NCBI RefSeq assembly: GCF_029026145.1
Contig: NZ_CP119078.1
Span: forward strand, 1,020,501 to 1,084,500
Direction of reading: 5' to 3'
Length of the DNA stretch: 64,000 bases
Source of the DNA: Legionella cardiaca
GTDB lineage: Bacteria; Pseudomonadota; Gammaproteobacteria; Legionellales; Legionellaceae
The translations under genes were made by a program, and so were the position numbers. The notes beneath the pieces are model-generated. The model was not told the DNA's origin, made no database searches, and was given only the letters and a program-made list of their open reading frames with translations. Positions 56,097 through 64,000 of the stretch are shown here, one piece after another; within the stretch, counting starts at the first letter, position 1, and the number at the start of each line of letters is the position of its first letter.

Positions 56097-57433
56097 GCAG
56101 TTGCAAACTCATCGATTAATCTGCCACGTAATGAATTAGGTAATGCCTCACTAATTGAAACATTTACAAATTGACCTATCAGGGTTGTAGGGCCATCAAA
56201 ATTTACTACCCGATTACATTCCGTACGCCCAGCTAATTGCTGTGGATTTTTTTTGGAATTTCCCGTCACCAGAATACGTTGCGTGCTTCCTATCATGGAG
56301 TGACTATAATGGGACGCTTGTACGAGCAGGCGATTCTGTAATATTTGTAATCGCTGCTTCTTGACTTCCATTGGTGTTTCGTCAGCTAAATTAGCAGCGG
56401 GAGTGCCAGGGCGAGGACTATAAATAAAGCTAAAAGAGGTATCAAAGCCAATTTCATGAACCAAATCCATTGTGGCCTGAAAATCATCATCTGTTTCACC
56501 TGGAAAGCCTACAATAATATCTGTGGATAGGCGAATATCAGGACGCACTTTGCGCAACTTGCGAATCTTTGATTTAAATTCCATCGCTGTATAGCCGCGT
56601 TTCATCATACTAAGAATTTTATCAGAGCCACTTTGCACTGGTAGATGCAAATGGTTGGCAAGTTCTGGAATTTCCGCATAGGCATTGATTAAATTATCAG
56701 AGAATGCCAATGGGTGAGACGTTGTGAAGCGAATTCTTCCTATTCCATCGATTGCGGCAAGGTAATGAATTAATAGCGCTAAGTCAGCAATGTCGCCATT
56801 ATTCATTGGTCCACGATAATCATTTACATTTTGCCCTAAGAGATTGATTTCGCGTACGCCTTGGGCTGCAAGCTGGTAGCATTCTGCCAAAACATCATCA
56901 AAAGGCCTGCTAATTTCTTCGCCACGTGTATAGGGGACCACGCAATAACTACAGTATTTACTGCATCCTTCCATAATAGAAACAAAAGCAACCGGACCTT
57001 CAGCACGAGGCGCTGGGAGGTGGTCGAATTTTTCTATTTCAGGAAAACTGATATCAACCACTGCTTTTTTAGTGTTTAAACGTTCGTTTAATAAACCAGG
57101 TAGGCGATGCAATGTTTGTGGGCCAAAAACCAAATCAACAAAAGGAGCTCTTTTAATAATATCAGCACCTTCCTGGCTGGCGACACACCCACCGACACCA
57201 ATCACTACGTGAGGATTTTTCTGTTTATATTCGCGCCATTGACCTAATTGAGAAAATACCTTTTCCTGCGCTTTTTCACGGATAGAGCATGTATTTAGCA
57301 GAATTACATCAGCTTCTTCAACATTCTCTGTCTTTTCCAGACCATGGGACTGAAGGAGAACTTCTGCCATTTTAGATGAATCATACTCATTCATCTGGCA
57401 GCCATTGGTTTTTATATAAAGTTTTTTTGCCAT
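56093..57433 (-). CDS. miaB: tRNA-2-methylthio-N6-dimethylallyladenosine synthase MiaB
   Basis: Radical-SAM methylthiotransferase acting on A37 of tRNAs reading U-starting codons (446 residues). The N-terminal UPF0004 domain begins [14 protein letters not shown] with the Cys ligands of the auxiliary cluster (GC-x, [16 protein letters not shown]). The radical-SAM CxxxCxxC is [17 protein letters not shown]. The C-terminal TRAM domain is present. It heads the miaB-rluD-pgeF-degP run. Confidence 0.96.
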   Translation of the reverse strand: MAKKLYIKTNGCQMNEYDSSKMAEVLLQSHGLEKTENVEEADVILLNTCSIREKAQEKVFSQLGQWREYKQKNPHVVIGVGGCVASQEGADIIKRAPFVDLVFGPQTLHRLPGLLNERLNTKKAVVDISFPEIEKFDHLPAPRAEGPVAFVSIMEGCSKYCSYCVVPYTRGEEISRPFDDVLAECYQLAAQGVREINLLGQNVNDYRGPMNNGDIADLALLIHYLAAIDGIGRIRFTTSHPLAFSDNLINAYAEIPELANHLHLPVQSGSDKILSMMKRGYTAMEFKSKIRKLRKVRPDIRLSTDIIVGFPGETDDDFQATMDLVHEIGFDTSFSFIYSPRPGTPAANLADETPMEVKKQRLQILQNRLLVQASHYSHSMIGSTQRILVTGNSKKNPQQLAGRTECNRVVNFDGPTTLIGQFVNVSISEALPNSLRGRLIDEFATA

Positions 57434-57460
57434 AATATCATCTACTTTTTAAAGCTTAAT

Positions 57461-58759
57461 TTATTTATCTTGCACAGATTGGCAATAAGTTTCTTTAACG
57501 CGAGGCAATATCAATAAAGAAATGAGCATGCCTGCGGGTAATAAAGCCAATGCCACGTGATAGGCTTCTAAGGGATAAACACGGACTTTATCAACAATTT
57601 CACCCTGCCACATTCTATCAAGAATAAAGCCAATAATAGGTTGAGCTAAGGCAATGCCAACCATATTCATCATATTCATGAAACTTAAGCCAGTCGCTAC
57701 ATAGCGTTTACTACACAGTTCTTTTGCTACGGCAAAAGCAGGGAGAAATCCGGCTGAAAAAATACCGAAGCTAAACAGCAACAGCTGCATTACCCACCCG
57801 GACTGAATATTAACATAAATAAAAAGTAAACTTGTAATCAATGCACCGATACAACCGATATACATTGGTGGCTTTCTTAATCCAATACGATTGGAAAAAA
57901 TTCCCCATAATGGACTGGCAATTGCCCAGCCAACAAATACAAGAGAGATATAGTTTGCAGCAGTTGCTTTTGCCAGGTTCATTTTAAACATTAAAAAAGG
58001 AACACCCCATAAACCGCAAAAGACGGGGGTAGCCATATACATTAAGCCACCATAAGTGGCGACGAGCCATAGCTGACGATTCTTTACGATGGTTAGCAAA
58101 CTAGCCATGAGTGGCTCTTCGTCTGTAAGGTGATGACGAGGTACTTTCTTATGAGGAGAGTCTTTGGCAATCACCAAAATTAATATGGCTAATACAATCC
58201 CTACTGATCCCATAATAATCATACTCTTGCGCCAGCCATAAGCATCGATCAATAAGGCTAAGGGTGCTTCACCACCAATGGCTCCCAACATGCCAATCGT
58301 CACCATCATTCCAGTCAGTAGAGCAAAACGTTGTGCCGGGAACCAGTTAGCAGCAAGTTTCATCGAGCCTACGGCTGCGAAAGCTGAACCAAAACCTATC
58401 ATCAAGCGAGCAACACAAGCCATGAAAAAATTGCTGGTGAGACCAAATGCAATTGTACTCACTGCACAAATAGCTGTTGCGATAGTAAGTAAGCGATGTG
58501 GACCGAAATAATCCATTAACACACCGCCGGGTAGTTGCATAGCTGCATAGGAGTAGAAGTAAATACCAGATAAAATGCCAAGAGTTTGACTGGTAACGGC
58601 AAAATCGCGCATTAATTCGTTGCTCATTACGCTAGGGGATACTTGAAGCAAGCACTCATAAAAATAGAATAGGCAACCTAATCCCCATACAATCCAGGGC
58701 AGTAGAGTATTAAAAGAGGGATGACTCTGGTTTGCCTGTTGGGTGCTGCTGTAATCCAT
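57461..58759 (-). CDS. MFS transporter
   Basis: 432-residue carrier with 12 predicted spans. The MFS loop motif after helix 2 reads GGVLMDYFGPHRLL. VARLMIGFGSAFAAVGSMKL is typical of the second conserved region. The family is close to the Legionella Pht-like/phthalate-permease-type carriers, several of which take up amino acids or nucleosides in the phagosome; the substrate cannot be inferred. It diverges from the MerR gene (155-base gap) and has a related MFS carrier on the other side of that gene. Confidence 0.85.
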   Translation of the reverse strand: MDYSSTQQANQSHPSFNTLLPWIVWGLGCLFYFYECLLQVSPSVMSNELMRDFAVTSQTLGILSGIYFYSYAAMQLPGGVLMDYFGPHRLLTIATAICAVSTIAFGLTSNFFMACVARLMIGFGSAFAAVGSMKLAANWFPAQRFALLTGMMVTIGMLGAIGGEAPLALLIDAYGWRKSMIIMGSVGIVLAILILVIAKDSPHKKVPRHHLTDEEPLMASLLTIVKNRQLWLVATYGGLMYMATPVFCGLWGVPFLMFKMNLAKATAANYISLVFVGWAIASPLWGIFSNRIGLRKPPMYIGCIGALITSLLFIYVNIQSGWVMQLLLFSFGIFSAGFLPAFAVAKELCSKRYVATGLSFMNMMNMVGIALAQPIIGFILDRMWQGEIVDKVRVYPLEAYHVALALLPAGMLISLLILPRVKETYCQSVQDK

Positions 58760-58914
58760 CGACTTTTTTACTCCTGTTATTTGGTTGAACTATAATTATT
58801 ACAACTCAATGAGTTATACAATTGGCAAAAAATGAAAATATTATCACCCTGACTACTAATTGTCTATTATGTATTCAATATATGGTGGAATATATTGCTA
58901 GTAAGGAATAAGAA

Positions 58915-59811
58915 ATGGATTTCAAGAATAGTTATTTTCCAATAGGCTACATTTCTACTGAAACCGGTGTGAATCCTGTTACATTACGTGCTTGGGAACG
59001 CCGTTATGGTTTAATTCAACCAAAAAGAACTGTTAAAGGGCATCGCTTGTATAGTGCTGATGATGTCATTTTAATTAAGCAAATTTTGTTTTTAATGAGT
59101 AAAGGGCATGCTGTTTCTAAAATAAAACCGTTACTACACGATGGTAGCGGTACACTTTGCCATGCTATTCCGATTGATAATTTAGAGTCCTGTTTTCAGA
59201 GAGTTGCTAACGCGCTGGAAAATTTAGACCAGAAAGAACTTAATAATGAATTGAATACATTATACTCTATTTACCCCACTGAACAATTCGCTGATGATGT
59301 CTATCCTCTATTAATTAATTACCTGGAGAATGAGGTATGGTTAGGGAGGACATGCATAAGTGCAAAACGAATTCAGTTATTTGATTTAATAGCAATAAAA
59401 CTCTATCAAAATCTTTATCAATCTAAGAGAAAAACACCTAAAAAAAACTACTTGGTGGTAGGATTTTTACCAATATTTGGATTGCAACAAGTTGCCCATG
59501 TTCACGGATTATTGATTGCAAATATTTTAAGAGCTTATGATCATCAGGTTGATTTTTTATCTTCAGTAGAAACTGTCGCTGAATTATTTAATCTTAGCCG
59601 ACAAGTTCCTTCAAGAACCCTGATTATTTATACAACAGCGGATAATTTTACATTGAAAAATATGTTGCATGACATAGAAATAAGAAATCTTGCTAATATT
59701 GCTATTAGTTTAGTCCCTACAAATAATTCCTTTCTGCACTCGCCAGATAACAGGGTATTGCTTCCTCAACGATTCTCTGAAATTTACGGAGCTCTAAATA
59801 GATTGGCTTGA
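58915..59811 (+). CDS. MerR-family transcriptional regulator, MlrA/CarH-like
   Basis: 298 residues. An N-terminal winged-helix MerR domain (IGYISTETGVNPVTLRAWERR, abridged, then YGLIQPKRTVKGHRLYSADD) contains the family's LRAWERRYG recognition helix. A helical bundle (~75-170) and a Rossmann-like cobalamin-binding-type domain (~180-295) follow. The B12 ligand motif D-x-H-x-x-G is not intact (VAHVHGLLIANILRA), so B12 binding is doubtful, as in E. coli MlrA. It lies between two MFS genes, with the left one divergent, and may control either. Confidence 0.85.
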   Translation: MDFKNSYFPIGYISTETGVNPVTLRAWERRYGLIQPKRTVKGHRLYSADDVILIKQILFLMSKGHAVSKIKPLLHDGSGTLCHAIPIDNLESCFQRVANALENLDQKELNNELNTLYSIYPTEQFADDVYPLLINYLENEVWLGRTCISAKRIQLFDLIAIKLYQNLYQSKRKTPKKNYLVVGFLPIFGLQQVAHVHGLLIANILRAYDHQVDFLSSVETVAELFNLSRQVPSRTLIIYTTADNFTLKNMLHDIEIRNLANIAISLVPTNNSFLHSPDNRVLLPQRFSEIYGALNRLA

Positions 59812-59908
59812 AATTCTTATTCTATTAGGAAAAAATTTTTCAATAGATTCCCTGATAATTTCAAAATAAGTTATTCTTTAATAAGCAGATCGAAATTTGG
59901 GGAAATCG

Positions 59909-61138
59909 ATGAGAGCATGGGTGGTATGGATTTTAGCAGCCCTGACTTATTTTCATCAGTATTTTTTACGCGTTTCCGTAGGTAGCTTATCAGGTTATCT
60001 GATGCACGATTTTTCACTTACCATGCTGCAACTCAGCGATTTGGCTGTTCTTTTTTTTATCTCTTATCTCGTTGTTTTACCCATTTCCGGCATTCTAATT
60101 GATAGATTCGGGGTAAGAAGAATGATGCCTCTTGCATCATTGCTCTCAGGGGCTGCTTGTATTCTCTTTTCATATTCAACCAATGATATTGAATTGAATA
60201 TTGCTCGATTGGCAATGGGAGCTGGGGCTGCATTTTCGTTAATAGGTGCTCAGACGATTATTCGAATCTATTTCCCTGGGCATTTATTTTCAATTCTTTC
60301 TGCTTTGACATTAACCCTGGGAGTCCTTGGTGCTATTGGAGGAGGGGTGCCGCTCATTTTGGCCAGTAGTCATGAAAGCTGGCAATTAATAATGAAGTAC
60401 GCAGGTTATTGCTCATTAATATTAGCATTATTGCTGTTTACTCTTCTGGATAAGCAAACAATATCTACTACTTCCCAATATGGATTTAAAAAATTATTCG
60501 CTGATTTTAATATCTTTATAAGAACCCGCAGAGCTTGGCTTCCTGGTGTTTATGGTGGCTTAATGTTAACACCCATTATTGCCTTTGCGAGCTTTTGGGC
60601 TGCTCCTTATTTAATGGCTGAGTATCATTATGGCGTTAAATTTAGTGAGTTTCTGGCTGCATTTGTCTTTATTGGTTATGCATTTGGCAGCCCTATTCAT
60701 TCCATTCTTGCCCAAAAATTTGGATTAAAACTGGTAATGATTTGTTCATCAACCGTAGCTGCGTTGACGTCGTTCTTACTGGTGTATATTCATTTATCAA
60801 TCTGGTTGAGCGTGATTTGTCTTTTGCTGTTAGGCATTACAGTGGGTTCATTTGTTTTAACCATGGTTATTACCAGGCTCAGTACGCCTGCTGATATCGC
60901 TGCCAGTGCATTTAGTTTTAACACGTTAATATCCCAACTTGTGGGGGCAGGTATATTATGGGGAATAGGTCAATTTCTGTATGGTTTGCACCGTGTAGAG
61001 GTAGGGAGACTTAAAGTTTATCCTATTGAAGTATTACATCATGCAATGCATTTGTTGATTGCTGCATCTTTTCTGGCAGTCATCATTGCTTGTCTAATAA
61101 AGATACCTTCTGCAAAAAATGCGAAGATAGACTCATAG
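59909..61138 (+). CDS. MFS transporter, second copy
   Basis: 409-residue carrier with 12 predicted spans; ATG 59909 with GGGG seven bases upstream, while the in-frame TTG at 59897 lies on that site. Loop motif GILIDRFGVRRMM. Same subfamily as the carrier at 57461-58759: LGAIGGGVPLIL here versus LGAIGGEAPLAL there, and both end with a YPIEVLHHA / YPLEAYHVA-like segment. It is codirectional with the MerR gene, 97 bases after it. Substrate unknown. Confidence 0.85.
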   Translation: MRAWVVWILAALTYFHQYFLRVSVGSLSGYLMHDFSLTMLQLSDLAVLFFISYLVVLPISGILIDRFGVRRMMPLASLLSGAACILFSYSTNDIELNIARLAMGAGAAFSLIGAQTIIRIYFPGHLFSILSALTLTLGVLGAIGGGVPLILASSHESWQLIMKYAGYCSLILALLLFTLLDKQTISTTSQYGFKKLFADFNIFIRTRRAWLPGVYGGLMLTPIIAFASFWAAPYLMAEYHYGVKFSEFLAAFVFIGYAFGSPIHSILAQKFGLKLVMICSSTVAALTSFLLVYIHLSIWLSVICLLLLGITVGSFVLTMVITRLSTPADIAASAFSFNTLISQLVGAGILWGIGQFLYGLHRVEVGRLKVYPIEVLHHAMHLLIAASFLAVIIACLIKIPSAKNAKIDS

Positions 61139-61194
61139 TTTTCTAATATTAAACATTTACTCTAATTAATAATTCATCCTAAATGGGTATTAAT

Positions 61195-61974
61195 ATGAGT
61201 AAATGGCATAAATTTCATTCTCAATACAGTCCGATTAATGTGGCAACGATTAATCAGCAGACTAATGCGATCCACGAAGATTGGAATCGCCTTTCTGCCC
61301 ATCACTCCACCGTAAATGGTGTTTCATTGGTACGAAAATTTACTAATAAAGAAGAGCTTCAAACTTACTTCAAAGAGGTTATTCTTAAGGATTTTAAAGG
61401 TAATAAAAATGAAGCGGCGGCGTTCTTGATTAATTCTTTTCATCAAGGAGGACTTTTAAATCCTGTATCGGCCTGCATCACAGATTTATGTAAAAATGAA
61501 AAAGGACAGGCTTTATTTCTTCCAGCCTCTGATCCTTCCAAGGTTACAAAACATGTTGATGTAATTACTACGGAAAATGGATTTAAAGTGCAGGAATTTT
61601 ACAAGGTTAAGACATTTACGGTTCCACCACCTCCTTTAAATGGGAAGGACGATGTGCCAACTCTTTTAAGAGCGGTCGCTGATGAAGACGATGTAATAGT
61701 GCCAGATGAGGGTAAAGATTATGTCATCAAAGCAGGGGCTATGGTTGATGTGGATTTCACGCAAAATGCAAAAAATCCAACCATTACAATAGAGTCTAAT
61801 TATATCAGTTATGGTAACTCTGCCGTTCAAGCTCAGTTTGATACGAGACATTTTGGCCAAATCCTCTTGGACTTCTTAAAAGTAATCTTTGGCTTAAATG
61901 CTGTTAAGAATTTCTCATCAAATCAAGAATCTAATGAAGAAAGGGAAGAAATTCAAAGAATATCACCTATGTAA
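61195..61974 (+). CDS. hypothetical protein, candidate Dot/Icm effector
   Basis: 259 residues from ATG 61195; the upstream ATG at 61183 is possible. No family recognised and no signal peptide. It has a Pro run (FTVPPPPLNG) and an acidic stretch (DEDDVIVPDEGKD) in the middle. One mildly hydrophobic segment near the end (LLDFLKVIFGLNAV) is followed by the Glu-rich tail SNQESNEEREEIQRISPM. A Glu-rich block 5-15 residues from the C-terminus is the E-block seen in many Dot/Icm substrates. It lies between MFS and antiporter genes with wide spacers, consistent with an accessory insertion. Confidence 0.6.
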   Translation: MSKWHKFHSQYSPINVATINQQTNAIHEDWNRLSAHHSTVNGVSLVRKFTNKEELQTYFKEVILKDFKGNKNEAAAFLINSFHQGGLLNPVSACITDLCKNEKGQALFLPASDPSKVTKHVDVITTENGFKVQEFYKVKTFTVPPPPLNGKDDVPTLLRAVADEDDVIVPDEGKDYVIKAGAMVDVDFTQNAKNPTITIESNYISYGNSAVQAQFDTRHFGQILLDFLKVIFGLNAVKNFSSNQESNEEREEIQRISPM

Positions 61975-62404
61975 GAATGCATTGTTCAGAGGATGTGTTT
62001 TTCAGCAGTCTTCGTTGTTCAGGGAACTCCATGGCAATTTAATGCTTACTGTTTGCTGGGATGACGATTGGAGTTAGCAGCATGCTTTGCAGTTTATTTG
62101 CTACAAAGTAACTGAAGGTTTCACAGTACCGATTATGTCCTAAAGCAAGGAAGCATTTGCTTCTAGGTAGATAGACCTTTTTCCTTTGTGATAGGACGTG
62201 TTTTTTCTCACATTGATTGTAGTTTATTCTATTTCTGCCTGTTTCAGTCAATTCGAATTTCATTATTACCCTTAATTTTTCAAATTCATTGGGGATCACT
62301 TAATATGTGTTATCCTAGGGAATTATTATTTATTTTGTTACGATTTTAGGGCTTCATAAGTCTTGTGAATTCATAAATTAGTTTTTAAGGTGGACATTGA
62401 ACTT
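61975..62404. other. intergenic region, no supported gene
   Basis: About 430 bases. An 86-codon minus-strand frame at 62039-62299 has an unusual, basic and Cys-rich composition and no ribosome site, so I do not call it. The leader of the antiporter gene ends with AAGGTG at 62387-62392. Confidence 0.45.
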
Positions 62405-63577
62405 ATGCAAACTGGAGAAGTTTTTTATACCATATTTTTGATCTTTGCTGGTGCAGCTATATTTTCAACATTGGTTCTTTATACCAAGCAATCACTGCTT
62501 GTTGCTTATATTTTATTGGGAGCAGCTTTAGGTCCATGGGGTTTAAAACTTGTCTCGGATGTTAGCATCGTGCAACAAGTAGGTGATATCGGTATAGTTT
62601 TTTTGCTATTTTTATTAGGCCTGCATCTTCAACCACAAAACTTAGTGCATATGTTACGGAAAATCACATGGATAGCCATTGTAAGTTCCGTCCTCCTTGC
62701 CATTATCGCTTATTTAATAGGTCGCTGGTTTGGGTTAGGGGTTGGTGAATCCTGGATTTTAGGGGCCACAATGATGTTCTCAAGCACCATCATTGGTTTA
62801 AAACTATTACCAACGACTATTCTGCATCACCAACATACTGGTGAAGTTATGATCAGTATTCTTTTAATGCAAGACGTTATCGCCATTGTTGTATTAATTT
62901 TAATTAACGGTGCACAGCAAGGTGGCGGGTTTTCCTGGAATGATTTAATTTTGGTTGGTTTGGCTTTGCCTGCATTAACTCTTCTGGCTTTTGCCGTAGA
63001 GCGTTATGTCCTTGTTAAACTATTAGCTCGTTTCGATAGAACACAGGAGTATGTTTTTCTTCTGTCAGTTGGCTGGTGCTTAGGCATGTCTTTTCTGGCA
63101 GAAAGATTAGGTTTATCAGAAGATATTGGCGCATTTGTAGCGGGAGTAGCACTTGCTTCAAGTCCTATTTCACTTTATATCGCTGAAAGTTTAAAGCCTT
63201 TACGAGACTTTTTCTTGGTCATGTTTTTCTTTTCTATTGGCGCCACGTTTAATTTTGCCTATGCAGCGCAAGTGGTAATTCCGGCTTGCATTTTGGCATT
63301 TTTAATGCTGATTATTAAACCTTTCTTGTTTAATATTCTTTTAAGTCGTGCTGGAGAGAAGAAAGCGGTGGCCCGAGAAGTAGGATTTCGATTGGGACAA
63401 GCAAGTGAGTTTTCTTTACTGGTGGCTAGTATTGCTTTAAGCACAAAGCTTATTTCGGCGGTAGCAGCAAATTTGATACAGGCTACAACTATTTTAACGT
63501 TTATCGTTTCTTCCTATCTGGTGGTGTTAAAGTACCCAACACCGATTGCTCTATCTGATAAAATGCGTAAGGATTAA
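62405..63577 (+). CDS. CPA2-family monovalent cation:proton antiporter
   Basis: 390-residue KefB/KefC-type membrane domain (about 12 spans). ATG 62405 is chosen with AAGGTG upstream at a slightly long spacing; the GTG at 62390 overlaps that site. LLGAALGPWGL, FLLFLLGLHLQPQNL, SSTIIGLKLL, LMQDVIAIVVL (the ion-binding QD) and LGLSEDIGAFVAGVALASSP (catalytic-region Asp, abridged) are conserved. It stops before the C-terminal TrkA-N domain of Kef proteins, so it is a shorter, non-KTN type. Codirectional with ampE two bases later. Confidence 0.88.
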   Translation: MQTGEVFYTIFLIFAGAAIFSTLVLYTKQSLLVAYILLGAALGPWGLKLVSDVSIVQQVGDIGIVFLLFLLGLHLQPQNLVHMLRKITWIAIVSSVLLAIIAYLIGRWFGLGVGESWILGATMMFSSTIIGLKLLPTTILHHQHTGEVMISILLMQDVIAIVVLILINGAQQGGGFSWNDLILVGLALPALTLLAFAVERYVLVKLLARFDRTQEYVFLLSVGWCLGMSFLAERLGLSEDIGAFVAGVALASSPISLYIAESLKPLRDFFLVMFFFSIGATFNFAYAAQVVIPACILAFLMLIIKPFLFNILLSRAGEKKAVAREVGFRLGQASEFSLLVASIALSTKLISAVAANLIQATTILTFIVSSYLVVLKYPTPIALSDKMRKD

Positions 63578-63579
63578 AA

Positions 63580-64000
63580 ATGAAATTATTTGTTATTGTC
63601 CTTTGTTTACTAAGTGAACGTTACCTTGTTCATGCTGTATCACATAACAGATTCTATTGGTTTTCGTCGTATTTTACTGCCATTAGTCAAAAGTTATTTA
63701 CAACAGAAGCATCGTTATTCTACCAGATATTAATTTTAGTAGCTGTGGTCATTCCTCCAGTGTTAGTTACTTGGTTATTGCTTTATATTTTTGGTCATCT
63801 ACTATTTGGTTTTATCGGTTTATTATTAAATTTAATTATTTTTTATTATTGCCTTGGTCCGCAAAATCCCTTTTATCCTGTTCGGGAGGCTGGTGAAGAC
63901 GATAGTGAAGCAGTCACTGGAAATTATTTTGCGAAAATTAATGGTGAATTATTTGCTGTTATTTTTTGGTACATCGTTGCTGGACCTTTAGGCGTCCTAC
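63580..64000 (+). CDS. ampE: AmpE-like regulatory membrane protein, incomplete at window edge
   Basis: Starts two bases after the antiporter stop and runs off the right edge (140 residues visible). MKLFVIVLCLLSERYLVH opens as in AmpE/CobD-type membrane proteins. Spans lie at ~47-67 and ~70-92, and GPQNPFYPV, NGELFAVIFWYIVAGPLGVL (abridged) are family features. AmpE is an inner-membrane protein linked to AmpD in beta-lactamase induction and peptidoglycan recycling; ampD is not in the window. Partial only because of the window end. Confidence 0.75.
   Translation, partial: MKLFVIVLCLLSERYLVHAVSHNRFYWFSSYFTAISQKLFTTEASLFYQILILVAVVIPPVLVTWLLLYIFGHLLFGFIGLLLNLIIFYYCLGPQNPFYPVREAGEDDSEAVTGNYFAKINGELFAVIFWYIVAGPLGVL

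Noticed and set aside
62039-62299. 86-codon minus-strand frame in the gap before the antiporter
   Set aside because: Unusual basic and Cys-rich composition, no ribosome site and no partner gene; probably chance.
1-64000. CRISPR arrays, insertion sequences, transposases, prophage or toxin-antitoxin loci
   Set aside because: No regularly spaced repeat arrays, cas-like, transposase-like or integrase-like proteins were found on either strand.

Overview
The window looks like chromosomal DNA of a Legionella species, probably not L. pneumophila itself. The reasons are the AT-rich coding sequence, the set and order of housekeeping genes (surE-nlpD-rpoS, yebC-ruvC-ruvA, a PmrB/PmrA-like two-component pair behind yciB, an lspD-lspE type II secretion operon) and several long proteins of no recognisable family whose C-termini resemble Dot/Icm secretion signals. 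The assignment comes from recognising families by eye; no database search was run.

Layout. 0-12 kb: an L,D-transpeptidase; divergent tesA and ybbA-ybbP; a Tim44-like protein; a gamma-glutamylcyclotransferase-like protein; NAD-malic enzyme; then lipoprotein-surE-nlpD-rpoS ending at a strong terminator and a 119-bp palindromic repeat. 12-20 kb: a beta-barrel protein and a secreted metzincin protease, then accessory genes (unknown protein, decayed YdcF-like pseudogene, DUF1810 fusion, duplicated-cysteine secreted protein) and homogentisate dioxygenase. 20-27.5 kb: yebC-ruvC-ruvA facing yciB-pmrA-pmrB, then gloB and mltD. 27.5-33 kb: a large putative effector with a YopJ/Ulp1-like cysteine protease signature, rlmJ, folD and a von Willebrand A protein. 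33-40 kb: a collinear truA-trpF-trpB-trpA-glnS-cysS block. 40-48.4 kb: a Thr/Ser-rich secreted protein, a putative effector behind a good PmrA-type box, a four-gene tripartite exporter whose FUSC pump is split into two half-size proteins, a nonsense-containing small gene and an unknown protein. 48-57.5 kb: lspE/lspD, tRNA-Met, then a DegP-like protease, pgeF, rluD and miaB. 57.5-64 kb: two MFS carriers flanking a MerR regulator, another putative effector, a CPA2 antiporter and the start of ampE.

How the genes connect. PmrA/PmrB is known in L. pneumophila as a regulator of Dot/Icm effectors. Here the pair lies in the same window as a gene (41104-42666) preceded by a CTTAAT-N5-GTTAAT direct repeat, and possibly as a second target, the exporter operon. 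LspD/LspE would export signal-peptide proteins such as the metzincin protease. The most interesting accessory gene is 27562-29265. It carries a plausible His...Glu...Gln-x5-Cys arrangement of clan CE proteases and two tandem C-terminal NPxY motifs, which are eukaryotic adaptor-binding motifs.
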